A stretch of DNA of 64,000 bases from Kiritimatiellia bacterium (GTDB taxonomy: Bacteria > Verrucomicrobiota > Kiritimatiellia > PWTM01), in the NCBI GenBank assembly GCA_026417735.1, contig JAOACR010000015.1, positions 1 to 64,000 of the forward strand, written 5' to 3'. Every line of letters starts with the position of its first letter. Within the stretch, counting starts at the first letter, position 1. Both the position numbers and the translations under genes were made by a program. The notes under the pieces are model-generated. The model saw nothing but the letters and a program-made list of their open reading frames with translations. It searched no databases and was not told the DNA's origin. Shown here piece after piece: positions 45,723 to 54,845 of this stretch.

Positions 45723-46955
45723 ATGAGCAACTGGATTCTGCTACTGTTCATCAGCGCGCTGGTGTTCACGGGGCTGATCCTTGTGTTCGTCGCGGGGCTC
45801 AATGCCGCCTCTCGCCGGCTGGCACCGTCCGGTCCGGTCACGATTGACATCAACGACGGTGAAAAGCGCATCACCGTCGACAGCGGCTCGTCCCTGCTGG
45901 CCGCGCTCGCCGCCCAGAAGATTTTCCTGCCATCGGCGTGCGGCGGCGGAGGCACCTGCGCGATGTGCAAATGCGTTGTCACCGAGGGCGGCGGCGACCT
46001 GCTGCCGACCGAGGCCGGCCACATCTCGCGCGCGGAGGCGAAACAGGGTTGGCGGCTGGCCTGCCAGCTCAAGGTGAAGCGGGATCTGAAAATCCGCGTG
46101 CCGGCGGAGGTGCTGGAAATCCGGAAGTTCGAGGGAACAGTCCGCTCGAACCGGAATGTGGCCACGTTCATCAAGGAGCTGATCGTCGACCTTCCACCCG
46201 GCATGACGCTCAATTTCCGCGCCGGCGGATACATCCAAATCGATGTCCCGCCCTACCGCGAGATCTCGTTCCGCTCTTTCGACATCGATGAACGTTTTCG
46301 CGACGCATGGGACCAGTACAACCTTTGGGAGCTGTCCGCCTCCAACCCGGAGCCGATCTTTCGTGCCTACTCGATGGCGAATCACCCCGCGGAGGGCAAC
46401 ATCGTGATGCTGAACGTCCGCATCGCGACGCCCCCGCCGGGTATGAACGTGCCGCCGGGCATTGCCTCGACGTACATCTTCAGTCTGAAGCCCGGCGACA
46501 AGGTCGTCATGAGCGGCCCGTTCGGCGAGTTCTTCGCAAAAGACACCAATCGCGAAATGGTCTACATCGGCGGCGGCGCCGGCATGGCCCCCATGCGCAG
46601 CCACATTTTCGACCTCTTCAAGACGCGGCGGACCACGCGAAAAGTTAGCTTCTGGTATGGCGCCCGATCGCGCCGCGAGATGTTCTATGACGAGGAGTTC
46701 CGCGCGATTGCGGCGGAGTTCCCGAACTTCCGGTACACCGTCGCGCTCAGCGAGCCGCTTCCAGAAGACCACTGGGACGGCCCGACCGGCTTCATCCATA
46801 AGGTCGTGTATGACCTCTACCTGAAGGACCATCCTGATCCGACTGAGATCGAATACTACCTCTGCGGCCCGCCGATGATGATTGCGGCGGTCAACCGGAT
46901 GCTCGACGAGCTCGGCGTCGAGAAGGAGATGATCGCCTACGACGAATTCGGTTGA
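45723..46955 (+). CDS. nqrF: Na+-NQR subunit F (NADH-oxidising)
   Basis: 410 aa. N-terminal membrane helix (3-26), then a 2Fe-2S ferredoxin domain with Cys73, Cys79, Cys82 and Cys114, then an FAD domain (RAYSMANHP) and an NADH-binding domain (YIGGGAGMAPMRSHIFDLF, YYLCGPPMM). It ends with the usual YDEFG. It takes electrons from NADH and passes them to the membrane subunits. All key residues are present. Followed closely by the apbE homologue. Confidence 0.98.
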   Translation: MSNWILLLFISALVFTGLILVFVAGLNAASRRLAPSGPVTIDINDGEKRITVDSGSSLLAALAAQKIFLPSACGGGGTCAMCKCVVTEGGGDLLPTEAGHISRAEAKQGWRLACQLKVKRDLKIRVPAEVLEIRKFEGTVRSNRNVATFIKELIVDLPPGMTLNFRAGGYIQIDVPPYREISFRSFDIDERFRDAWDQYNLWELSASNPEPIFRAYSMANHPAEGNIVMLNVRIATPPPGMNVPPGIASTYIFSLKPGDKVVMSGPFGEFFAKDTNREMVYIGGGAGMAPMRSHIFDLFKTRRTTRKVSFWYGARSRREMFYDEEFRAIAAEFPNFRYTVALSEPLPEDHWDGPTGFIHKVVYDLYLKDHPDPTEIEYYLCGPPMMIAAVNRMLDELGVEKEMIAYDEFG

Positions 46956-47004
46956 GCCTTCGCGGGCACGTTGCGTTCAACCGCGCCGCCTGTCGCCACT
47001 GGCG

Positions 47005-48087
47005 ATGCTCTCGGCCGCGGCGCTGCTCGGTGTGTTGACCTTCCGGTCCACTCGTCAGCCGCCGTCCGCGCCGGCTAGGATGTTTGCGTGGGAGGGTGAA
47101 ACGCAGGGCACACGCTACCACGTCCGGGTTGTCGAGCCCCCGCCCGGGCTAACCCCGCACCAGTGTCGCCAGATCGTCGCACAAGTGCTCGAACAGGTGG
47201 ACCGCACGTTTTCGCGGTGGAGGGATGACAGCGAGCTTTCGCAACTGAACGCGAAACCTCCGGGCGAGCGGGTGCGGGTGAGCGACGCGCTGGGCCACGT
47301 CGCCGAGCAGGCGCTTCGACTCGCCGAACAGACCGGCGGCGCCTTCGATCCCACCCTTGCGCCCCTTCTCCGCCTGTGGGGATTTGGGCCGGCGCCAGCA
47401 TCAGCTCATCCCCCGAGCGACGACGCCGTGATGTCCGCCACGCGTCGGGTCGGCTGGCGCCGCGTGGAGCTCACTCGTGATGGCAGTGCATGGGCGCTAG
47501 TGAAAGGCGCGGAGGGTGTGGAGCTCGATCTGGACGCCGTCGCCCAGGGGTATGCGGCCGACGCGGTCGCCGCCGCTCTGCGCACGGCCGGCGTCACCAA
47601 CATGATGATCGAAGTGGGCGGCGAAGTGGTGGTCTCCGGCCACAACGCAGAGCGAAACCGATGGCGTATCGGCGTGGATCTGCCGCTGCCGGACAGCCAG
47701 CCCGGCGAGCGGCTCGCTGGCGTCCTTCATCTCACGGACCGCGCGATCGCGACCTCCGGCGGCTACCGCCAGCGCCGCCGCGGCAGCAGCGGCCGAACTG
47801 TGATCCACATATTTGACGGCCGCACCCGACGGCCGCTCGAACGTGAGCGAACGAGCGTGACCATTGTCGCGCAGAACGGTCTCACCGCCGACGGCCTGGC
47901 GACCGCCGCGTTCATCCTCGGTCCGGACGCGGCGATCGCCTGGCTCACGAACCAGTGGCCCGACGCCGATGCGCTGTTTCTTCAGGTCGAGCCCGACGGC
48001 GCGGTGGCGGAGATCACCACGCCCAACTTCGCCGCGCGGACGGGCTATGTCCGGCTCCACGGCGTTTCGACGCCCGCCACCAGGTGA
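47005..48087 (+). CDS. apbE: FAD:protein FMN transferase (ApbE family)
   Basis: 360 aa. Mg-dependent periplasmic enzyme that attaches FMN from FAD to Thr in SGAT motifs, here expected for NqrB and NqrC. Family elements: ETQGTRYHVRVV, DRTFSRWRDDSELSQLN, LDLDAVAQGYAADAV, IEVGGEVVVSG, DRAIATSGGYR, HIFDGRTRRPLE and TADGLATAAFILG. The N-terminal hydrophobic stretch is a signal anchor; a TTG at 46972 in frame would add RSPRRLSP, a better signal n-region, so the true start may be there. The end overlaps convergent argF by 43 nt. Confidence 0.93.
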   Translation: MLSAAALLGVLTFRSTRQPPSAPARMFAWEGETQGTRYHVRVVEPPPGLTPHQCRQIVAQVLEQVDRTFSRWRDDSELSQLNAKPPGERVRVSDALGHVAEQALRLAEQTGGAFDPTLAPLLRLWGFGPAPASAHPPSDDAVMSATRRVGWRRVELTRDGSAWALVKGAEGVELDLDAVAQGYAADAVAAALRTAGVTNMMIEVGGEVVVSGHNAERNRWRIGVDLPLPDSQPGERLAGVLHLTDRAIATSGGYRQRRRGSSGRTVIHIFDGRTRRPLERERTSVTIVAQNGLTADGLATAAFILGPDAAIAWLTNQWPDADALFLQVEPDGAVAEITTPNFAARTGYVRLHGVSTPATR

Positions 48088-48998
48088 AGCAGCACCGCCT
48101 TGTGAACGTGCAGACGATTCTCTGCCTCGTCCAGCACGACGGACTGCGGCCCATCAATCACCTCCGCGGCGACCTCGTAGCCCCGAGTGGCGGGTAGACA
48201 GTGCAGAAATATCGCGCCCCGGCGCGCACGGCGCATCAGCGCAGGCGTCACCTGGTACGCCGCAAATCGCGCCCGACGCTCTTCGAGTTGATCCGGCGGA
48301 ATGTGGTAGGACATCCACGAGTCCGTGTACACGATGTCCGCTCCGCGCACCGCAGAGGAGGCGTCCTCGGTGATCGTGATGTCCACCCCCGTCCCTCGCG
48401 CGATGCGCCGAGCACGCGCAACCACCGCCGGATCGGGACGGTAGGCGGGGTCGTCCGGGCAGCCCACGCGCATATGCAACCCCATCCGCGCTGCGGCCAG
48501 CAGCAGCGAGTGGGTTACGTTGTTCAGACCGTCGCCGACATACGCCAGCGTGAGGCCCCGCAGCCGTCGCTTGTGCTCCAGAATCGTCATCAGATCCGCG
48601 AGAATCTGCGTCGGATGCTCGTCGTTCGTCAGCCCGTTGATCACCGGTATTGTCGCGTGACGCGCGAGCGCGACGATGTCCGCGTGGCGAAATAAGCGCG
48701 CCATGATGGCGTCGCAGTAGCGGCTGAGCACGCGCGCAGTGTCCTCCACCGTTTCCTTCCCGCGTCCTAGCGGGGACGTGCTCAGGTCGTAGTAGATCGC
48801 ATGGCCGCCCAGCTGCGTCATCGCCGCCTCGAACGAGACCCGTGTGCGCAGGCTGGGCTTCTCGAACAGCATCACCAGCGTCCGGCCCATCAGCGCGTGT
48901 CGGTATTCGCCAGGACGTCGCTTCAGGTCCACCGCCAGTTCGAGAACCCGCTGGATTCGTGCCGCTCCCCACTGCGAAATCGAAATCAGGTCTTTCAT
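48045..48998 (-). CDS. argF: Ornithine carbamoyltransferase
   Basis: 317 aa. Cytoplasmic enzyme making citrulline from ornithine and carbamoyl phosphate in arginine synthesis. Carbamoyl-phosphate site FEKPSLRTRVSFE (Ser49-Leu-Arg-Thr52), HPTQILADL, and ornithine-site HCLPATRGYEV identify it as an OTCase. The SLRT form occurs in several bacterial groups. Starts 21 nt after the pyrB stop, so the two carbamoyl-phosphate users are probably co-transcribed. Its 3' end overlaps apbE. Confidence 0.95.
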   Translation of the reverse strand: MKDLISISQWGAARIQRVLELAVDLKRRPGEYRHALMGRTLVMLFEKPSLRTRVSFEAAMTQLGGHAIYYDLSTSPLGRGKETVEDTARVLSRYCDAIMARLFRHADIVALARHATIPVINGLTNDEHPTQILADLMTILEHKRRLRGLTLAYVGDGLNNVTHSLLLAAARMGLHMRVGCPDDPAYRPDPAVVARARRIARGTGVDITITEDASSAVRGADIVYTDSWMSYHIPPDQLEERRARFAAYQVTPALMRRARRGAIFLHCLPATRGYEVAAEVIDGPQSVVLDEAENRLHVHKAVLLHLVAGVETPWSRT

Positions 48999-49019
48999 CG
49001 CCGCTCCGGCACCGCGAGC

Positions 49020-50099
49020 CTATCTCACCAGATCATTGTAGTACTGGTGCACCTCGGCCTCGCGCGCAAACATCGTCAGAATCAGCGCAACCCGAATCCA
49101 CATGCCGTTGCGCACCTGGCGCCAATACATCGCGCGGGGGTCGCGGTCCACCTCTACCGCGATTTCATGCCGGCGCGGCAGCGGATGCATCAGGATCGCG
49201 TCCGGCCGCAGAATCGAGAGATGTCGCACCCCAAACGCAAAACGATCTGCATCCGCGGATGTCCGCTCGCCCGGCGCATCCCACTCGTCCTGGATGCGGG
49301 TCATGTACACCGCGTCCGCCGCCGCCACCGCGGCGTCGAAGTCCTCGGTCAGCTCGTACCGTACCCCCGCCGCGTCGAGCCGCTCGAGAATGTCGGGGCC
49401 GATTTGCAGTCGGGGCGGCGCAACAAAGAGCATCCGCACTCCCGGATACAGCGTCAACACCTGCGCGAGCGACCGCACGGTGCGTCCTCGCTGCAAATCG
49501 CCGACGAACGCGATCGTTTTCCCCTCGATTCCGCCCCGCGTTTCGAAGCTCCGCTGCAGCGTGTATATATCCAGCAGCGCCTGCGTCGGGTGCTCGTCCT
49601 TGCCCGACCCCGCGTTGATCACGGGCACAGCGCGCTCGGTGGTGGATAACAACCAGGCAATCCGCTCGGCGAATCCCCCCTCCGGATGGCGCATGATGAT
49701 GAGATCAAAATACGAGCTGAACGTGCGAACGGAATCCTCGGGAGACTCCCCCTTCAGCTCGCTCGAAGTGTGTGTGTCCCGAACCTCCGCGGGATGAAGG
49801 CCCAGGATCTGACAGGCCGCATAAAACGACAAAAACGTCCGCGTCGAGGGCTGCGCGAAGTACAGCATCGCTCGCCGGTCGGCGAGAAGGCTTTGAAGAA
49901 AAAGCCGCCCCCCTTTCGTCTTCGCAATGCGCCGCGTGCGCGTCGCCAGCTCTCCCAGGTGGTCGAGAAACGGCCGGTCAAACTGTTGCGCGAATAGAAC
50001 ATGATAGGGACGGCCGTCCGCACCGCGCAGCAGAGCGGCCTTTTCGGCCGGACTGAGCGCACGGTACACGTCCCACGCCGGCAACGTTGGGGCGTCCAT
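49020..50099 (-). CDS. pyrB: Aspartate carbamoyltransferase with N-terminal extension
   Basis: 359 aa. Catalyses carbamoyl-aspartate formation in pyrimidine synthesis. YFAQPSTRTFLSFY holds the carbamoyl-phosphate site, HPTQALLDIYT and HPLPRRHEIAVEVD are the other signatures, so it should be active. It is about 45 residues longer than E. coli PyrB at the N-terminus (LSPAEKAALLRGADGRPYHV and on). No pyrI regulatory subunit is seen nearby. ATG 50099 follows GAGGA at about 10 nt; the frame continues upstream but without family similarity. Confidence 0.93.
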   Translation of the reverse strand: MDAPTLPAWDVYRALSPAEKAALLRGADGRPYHVLFAQQFDRPFLDHLGELATRTRRIAKTKGGRLFLQSLLADRRAMLYFAQPSTRTFLSFYAACQILGLHPAEVRDTHTSSELKGESPEDSVRTFSSYFDLIIMRHPEGGFAERIAWLLSTTERAVPVINAGSGKDEHPTQALLDIYTLQRSFETRGGIEGKTIAFVGDLQRGRTVRSLAQVLTLYPGVRMLFVAPPRLQIGPDILERLDAAGVRYELTEDFDAAVAAADAVYMTRIQDEWDAPGERTSADADRFAFGVRHLSILRPDAILMHPLPRRHEIAVEVDRDPRAMYWRQVRNGMWIRVALILTMFAREAEVHQYYNDLVR

Positions 50100-50245
50100 C
50101 GCCACCGCGTCCTCGCAGCTCGCGATGCTAGACCGGGCTGCACATAGGGGCAAGTCCGCTTCGTCAACGTCCCGCGATCGCCCTTGCGCAGCCGGCCCCA
50201 ATCATCTAATGTGCGAGCCGACCCCGCCGCCGGCGTGGGCAGCTG

Positions 50246-51382
50246 ATGAGCGCGCCGACCGAACGCCGGCGGCCGAGGCAAAACAAAGGGCTCACATTGG
50301 GTTTCCTCGAACGGCTCTCTTCCCTGACCGCTCGCGCCACGCTGGCCGGGGCACTCTTGTGCCCGGCGGTTGCCCCCGGCGCTGATCCGCCCCCCGTTCG
50401 GCCCCCGGCCGCAGCGCCGCCGCGTTTCAGCGACGAGTCACGCCGCGGCCGTCCTTTCGCGAAAGACCCCAGCGTGGTTCGCCTCGGCGACCGCTACCTC
50501 ATGTATTTCTCACTCCCGCCCTGGAGCTCGAATCTTGCACCCCCAAACGCCACCCGTGGCTGGAGCATCGGCATTGCGGAAAGCCGGGACCTCATGACCT
50601 GGCGGAAAATCGCCGAACTAATGCCGCAGCAGCAGTGCGAACGAAACGGCATCTGCGCGCCCGGCGCCCGCGTGATCGGCGAACGGGTCGTTCTATTGTA
50701 TCAGACCTATGGCAACGGCCCGCGCGACGCGATTTGTCTGGCGACATCCACGGACGGCATCACTTTCGAACGGCATCCGGACAATCCCGTGTTCCGGCCG
50801 ACCGGCGCCTGGACGTCCGGCCGCGCGATCGACGGTGAACTGGTCCTCTTCCGCCGCCGCCTCTGGATGTTCTTTGCCACGCGGGATCCGTCCATGACCA
50901 CCCAGATGATCGGCGTGGCCAGTGCCGATCCGGCCTCGAATCTCGGACCGAGCGCATGGAGACTGGAACGTGATGGGCCGATTCTTGCGCCGGAACTTCC
51001 CTGGGAGCGTTGTTGCGTCGAAGCCCCGTCCGTTGTGGAGCGTGGAGGCCGGCTCTGGATGTTCTATGCGGGCGGCTACAACAACGAGCCACAGCAGATC
51101 GGTGTGGCAGTCAGTGACGATGGTCGCCAGTGGAGCCGGTGGTCGAAGCAGCCGCTCCTGCGCAACGGTTCTCCGGGTGACTGGAACGCATCCGAGAGCG
51201 GCCACCCGGGCTTTTTTGAAGACCGGGACGGCCGCAGCTATCTCTTCTTCCAGGGCAACAACGACCGAGGTCACAGCTGGTGGATCTCATGGGTGGCCGT
51301 AGAGTGGGGTGCGCAAGGCCCGAGAATTGTAGACATGAACGCGCGGGCGGCAGAATCAAGCATCAGTGGCCGGCTTTGGTGA
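50246..51382 (+). CDS. Secreted GH43-like five-bladed beta-propeller protein
   Basis: 378 aa. A long basic N-region and a hydrophobic segment (about 30-46) suggest a signal peptide. Propeller signatures: KDPSVVRLGDRYLMYFSLPP, SIGIAESRDLMTWRKI, ICAPGARVIGERVVLLYQ and VEAPSVVERGGRLWMFYAGG, the repeating Asp-Pro/Ala-Pro-x-Val blades of GH43, GH117 and GH130-type enzymes. Asp near residue 73 and Glu near 260 could be catalytic. It probably acts on plant or algal oligosaccharides; the exact family is unsure. Divergent from pyrB, alone on its strand. Confidence 0.85.
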   Translation: MSAPTERRRPRQNKGLTLGFLERLSSLTARATLAGALLCPAVAPGADPPPVRPPAAAPPRFSDESRRGRPFAKDPSVVRLGDRYLMYFSLPPWSSNLAPPNATRGWSIGIAESRDLMTWRKIAELMPQQQCERNGICAPGARVIGERVVLLYQTYGNGPRDAICLATSTDGITFERHPDNPVFRPTGAWTSGRAIDGELVLFRRRLWMFFATRDPSMTTQMIGVASADPASNLGPSAWRLERDGPILAPELPWERCCVEAPSVVERGGRLWMFYAGGYNNEPQQIGVAVSDDGRQWSRWSKQPLLRNGSPGDWNASESGHPGFFEDRDGRSYLFFQGNNDRGHSWWISWVAVEWGAQGPRIVDMNARAAESSISGRLW

Positions 51383-51445
51383 GCCGCTTCGATCGCCCAC
51401 CGGTTCGCGATGGGAAACGCACGCCGCCGCCGGCGGAAACGCACC

Positions 51446-52438
51446 TCAGCGGTCGGCCACCGGTGCCCAGAGATCAACGCCCCCGCCGAGTAGCTCCAGC
51501 ACGGGCCTTGTGACCTTCGCCAATTCTTCGCAGACGGCCGGCGGCAATACCAGACTTCCGGCGCGCGCGTTTCGTCGCACCTGAATTGTGCTCGACGCGC
51601 TGACCGCCACCGCCGCCACGAACGCGCGGGACAGCAACCAAGAAAGCGCCACATCGCCCACCGGTTCACCCAGCTCGCCAGCGATGCGGCGAATCTCTCT
51701 GAGTGCCGTGACCACCGTCTGGCGAAGGCTCTCCCGGCGGCTGCCCCGCCCCCCGGACGGCGCCAGCTGAAAATGCGGCAGCCGCGCAACATGAGGCGGC
51801 AGCTCGCCTTCCGGATCGTACCGCCCCGCCAGCAGGCCCAGCAGCAAGGGTGACGTCGCGATCAGCGGAAGTCGGGCCTTTCGGCACACTGCCTCCAGTT
51901 CGATCTCCACCCCCCGAAACAGCAAGTTGTAATCGGCCGCAACCACCACAGGCGGCGTGGGAAGCCGCAGCGCCGCCGAAAGCATCGCGCCATCATAGCG
52001 GCTGACACCGAACCCACGAATTTTCTTCTCCTCTCGAAGCTTCGCCAATGTGGGCAGAATTTCCCTCGGTTCGAGGTGCGGATGACGCCGATCCAGCAAC
52101 ACCAGGTCCAACCGGTCGGTCCCCAGCGCCCGAAGGCTCTCCTCCACCGCCCGCAAAATCTCGCGGGGGTGCTGGTGTTCTGGTCCGAGCCGCTTCGCGA
52201 TCACAATCTGATCCCGCACATCGCCCAGCGCCGCGGCGATGCACTCCTCCGCCATGTGCTCGACGTCATCCTCACAGGTGAGGAAGAAGTTGATGCCGTT
52301 CTCCCACGCCGTCCGGAGAATCGCCTGACCGTCATACGGCGACATCGCGCTCCCCCCGGGGCGGCCTGTGATCGCGCAGGTCGCCAGCGCGATCCGGGAA
52401 ACCTCGCAACCCGTGGTGCCCAATGGCGCACTTTTCAT
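51446..52438 (-). CDS. Aldo/keto reductase family protein lacking the catalytic tetrad
   Basis: 330 aa TIM barrel. Family features: PLGTTGCEVSRIALAT, ENGINFF, and RALGTDRLDLVLLDRRHP. In normal members GINFFDTA-x-x-Y-G holds the catalytic Asp and Tyr; here it reads GINFFLTCEDDV, so Asp is Leu53 and Tyr appears lost. Lys82 remains, but the His of the LLH motif is Asp116. Reduction by the standard mechanism is therefore doubtful; it may act on another substrate or have a binding role. CAGGAG 8 nt before ATG 52438 gives a firm start. It follows the RluA gene by about 66 nt. Confidence 0.85.
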   Translation of the reverse strand: MKSAPLGTTGCEVSRIALATCAITGRPGGSAMSPYDGQAILRTAWENGINFFLTCEDDVEHMAEECIAAALGDVRDQIVIAKRLGPEHQHPREILRAVEESLRALGTDRLDLVLLDRRHPHLEPREILPTLAKLREEKKIRGFGVSRYDGAMLSAALRLPTPPVVVAADYNLLFRGVEIELEAVCRKARLPLIATSPLLLGLLAGRYDPEGELPPHVARLPHFQLAPSGGRGSRRESLRQTVVTALREIRRIAGELGEPVGDVALSWLLSRAFVAAVAVSASSTIQVRRNARAGSLVLPPAVCEELAKVTRPVLELLGGGVDLWAPVADR

Positions 52439-52504
52439 GCTCGACTCCTGCCGGAGCGGCAGCACTCTATCACGCCGGAGCCCCTCAGGCGATGACGACC
52501 CCGG

Positions 52505-53473
52505 TCAGTCTTGCCCGCGCAAAACGCCGTACCATTCCGCCGGCGGTGGACAGACAACGCGCTGGCGCCCCCCGCTGTCGGGATCGTCAAACTCGATTTC
52601 CGCCGCATGCAGCCAGTGCCGCTCCGGCCGACGGTGAGGCCCCGCGCCGTACTGCGAATCACCCACGACGGGGTGTCCGAGATGCGCGAGCTGGCAGCGA
52701 ATCTGATGAGTCACTCCGGTCAGGATCTTCACCCACAGCAGTGTTCGATTTCCGCAACAGCGCAACGGCGAATACTCGCTCACCGCCCACAGGGCCCGTG
52801 CGCCCCCTGCGGCCGCAGGATGCGCCACCACCCGCATGTGACCCGGTCGGCCGGGGGTGTGCGTGAGCCATGAACTCACACGTCCGGGCGCACGGACGAT
52901 CCCTTCCACGACCGCCAGGTACACTTTCTCCACGCGACCCTGCGCAAACTGGTCTCGCAGACGCTTCCACGCGTCCGCGCGCCGAGCCACGAGCACCACG
53001 CCGGACGTGCCGGTGTCGAGCCGGTGCACAATGCCACCCATCCCAGTTTCCACCTCACCCACCGCAAGGCAGTCCGGAACACGCGCCGCGAGCGCGTTCG
53101 CGAGTGTACCCAGTTCATCCAGCCGCAACGGATAAACCGGCACACCAGCCGGCTTGCTCACCGCCAGCCAGGAGCTGGCCTGTGCGAGGATCTCGAACGG
53201 CACTTCAAAATCCGGCCGCACCCATGATTCCCCTCGCTGGGGCAGCGCGCCGACTTCGATCAAATCGCCCACCCTCACGTGGCGGCCTTTCCGTCGGACG
53301 ACCGCGCCGTTTACGCGGATCTCGCCGGCCTCAATTGCGCGACGGACCAGACCACGAGAGGTGGTGGGACACGCCAGAAGAACCGCGCGATCCAACCGCG
53401 TCCCCGCCGTGGCCGAGTCCACTTTCCACCGGATGTTCCGCAACACACGATCGCGCCCGTTTCCGAGCGCCAA
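52505..53473 (-). CDS. RluA family pseudouridine synthase
   Basis: 322 aa. Modifies uridines in rRNA or tRNA. An S4 RNA-binding domain (about 20-75; GTRLDRAVLLACPTTSRGLV, RKGRHVRVGD) is followed by the catalytic domain with HRLDTGTSGVVLVAR, whose Asp is the catalytic residue. THQIRCQLAHLGHPVVGDSQYG is the typical C-terminal motif. The start is TTG 53473, with AGGA about 9 nt upstream. 12 nt after the DUF4340 gene. Confidence 0.92.
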   Translation of the reverse strand: MALGNGRDRVLRNIRWKVDSATAGTRLDRAVLLACPTTSRGLVRRAIEAGEIRVNGAVVRRKGRHVRVGDLIEVGALPQRGESWVRPDFEVPFEILAQASSWLAVSKPAGVPVYPLRLDELGTLANALAARVPDCLAVGEVETGMGGIVHRLDTGTSGVVLVARRADAWKRLRDQFAQGRVEKVYLAVVEGIVRAPGRVSSWLTHTPGRPGHMRVVAHPAAAGGARALWAVSEYSPLRCCGNRTLLWVKILTGVTHQIRCQLAHLGHPVVGDSQYGAGPHRRPERHWLHAAEIEFDDPDSGGRQRVVCPPPAEWYGVLRGQD

Positions 53474-53485
53474 GACGGCAGTCCT

Positions 53486-54811
53486 TTAGCCCGTGGGGCC
53501 GGGAGGAGCATTGGTTGCCGGCGCATCGGGGGAGGGCGCCGCGGGCGGTGGTGTGGACGGGCCTCCTTGCGAGGGCGCGTTGGTCACGCCGCTCGCCGCC
53601 GGCGCGGTCGCTGAGGCCGGAGCCGCGTTCGTCGCTCCTTCGCCCGAAGTGCTTGCCGGGGCCGGCGGCGGCTGCAGGAGATCCTTCCGCTCCTGTGGAA
53701 GGTTCTCAAACCTGGACCCTTCCACCAGATACACCCACCGCGCTGTGCGCTCGTTCAGCTCCCGGATCTCCGCCTCAATCTTCTCATTCTCTTCCTTGAT
53801 CTTCTTCGTCTCCTCTTCGTGCCGCTTCTTCTGCTCTTCGCTCGCATCCGCGGCCGGCGCAGCTGGCAGCGGCTTCGGCGCCGCAAATGCCGCCGAGACG
53901 CTGACATACCGCTGCGCATTGGTGCCCGCCTCTCGCCCGATCTTCACCGTAAACTCGCGCCCGTTCTTTGCGCGCGCCACAAGTACCGCAGGCTGATCCA
54001 AACCAGTCTCTGACGGCGGCAATGAAGGATCCGCGACCTGGGCGAACCGCAGCCAGCTGACGATTCCACTGAGCCGGCTGACCTTGAGCGAGTCCATCGT
54101 TTCATTGGTCGCCAGATTGGCGAGCTTCAGCTCGCCGGCGATGTTCGTCAGTGTCAGCGGCGGTTTCGCCGGTGGTGTCCAGGTCAGCGTGTCAATGTCC
54201 GAGCTGAAAAGATCCACCAGCTGGGTGTTCATCCAGTCCTCCGGCCGCGTCGGCAGGCCGGAAAATGTCTCGGCGACCAGCGCGGGTTTGCCGCCCGCCA
54301 GCACGAACCGTCCGTCCGCAAAGCCCGTTTCCCCTCCTCGTCGGCGGTTCTTGCCCAGGATCACGCTGGCCAGCTCCGCACCATTCGTGCCGACCAGGCG
54401 AACAAGAGTGCCGCTGCCCGCGCGCGGCCGTCCGTTCGTGTCCAGCGCCGGCGGCAGCAGCTCGAGTGCGACGCGCGCCGAATCCCCCCCCGGTACCGCC
54501 TGACCCACCCTCAAGTCCGCCAACGCCAGCAGGAATTTCCGCACCTCCTCGGCCTTCACCGGATGGCCATAGCGGTCGGGGCTCACCCACCGGCCGCCCG
54601 TTCGCGTCACTCGAACCGTAGAATCGGCACGGATGAACTCGATCCCCGCCACCGCGTTCAAGGTCTCCGCCTTTTGCAGCGCGGGCACCACGACCGCACC
54701 CACTTCGTCTGCCGGCCGTCGCCGCGCCGCCTGGCTGTAGCGCATCCACATCGCGATCGCGATGAGCACCAACGCGGTGACGAGCAACTTGAGCAGCTTG
54801 TCCGTTTTCAT
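53486..54811 (-). CDS. DUF4340 domain protein
   Basis: 441 aa. One N-terminal membrane helix (about 8-24) with the rest outside the cytoplasm. The core (WVSPDRYGHPVKAEEVRKFL, LPTRPEDWMNTQLVDLF) fits DUF4340. A charged coiled-coil-like stretch (about 330-370, rich in Glu and Lys) and a Pro/Ala/Thr-rich tail of about 60 residues end the protein. DUF4340 genes regularly follow Gld-type ABC genes, as here. Molecular role unknown; a periplasmic partner of the transporter is likely. Confidence 0.87.
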   Translation of the reverse strand: MKTDKLLKLLVTALVLIAIAMWMRYSQAARRRPADEVGAVVVPALQKAETLNAVAGIEFIRADSTVRVTRTGGRWVSPDRYGHPVKAEEVRKFLLALADLRVGQAVPGGDSARVALELLPPALDTNGRPRAGSGTLVRLVGTNGAELASVILGKNRRRGGETGFADGRFVLAGGKPALVAETFSGLPTRPEDWMNTQLVDLFSSDIDTLTWTPPAKPPLTLTNIAGELKLANLATNETMDSLKVSRLSGIVSWLRFAQVADPSLPPSETGLDQPAVLVARAKNGREFTVKIGREAGTNAQRYVSVSAAFAAPKPLPAAPAADASEEQKKRHEEETKKIKEENEKIEAEIRELNERTARWVYLVEGSRFENLPQERKDLLQPPPAPASTSGEGATNAAPASATAPAASGVTNAPSQGGPSTPPPAAPSPDAPATNAPPGPTG

Positions 54812-54845
54812 CGCGACGTTCGTGCCTCCGCTATCGTTCGCCGCC

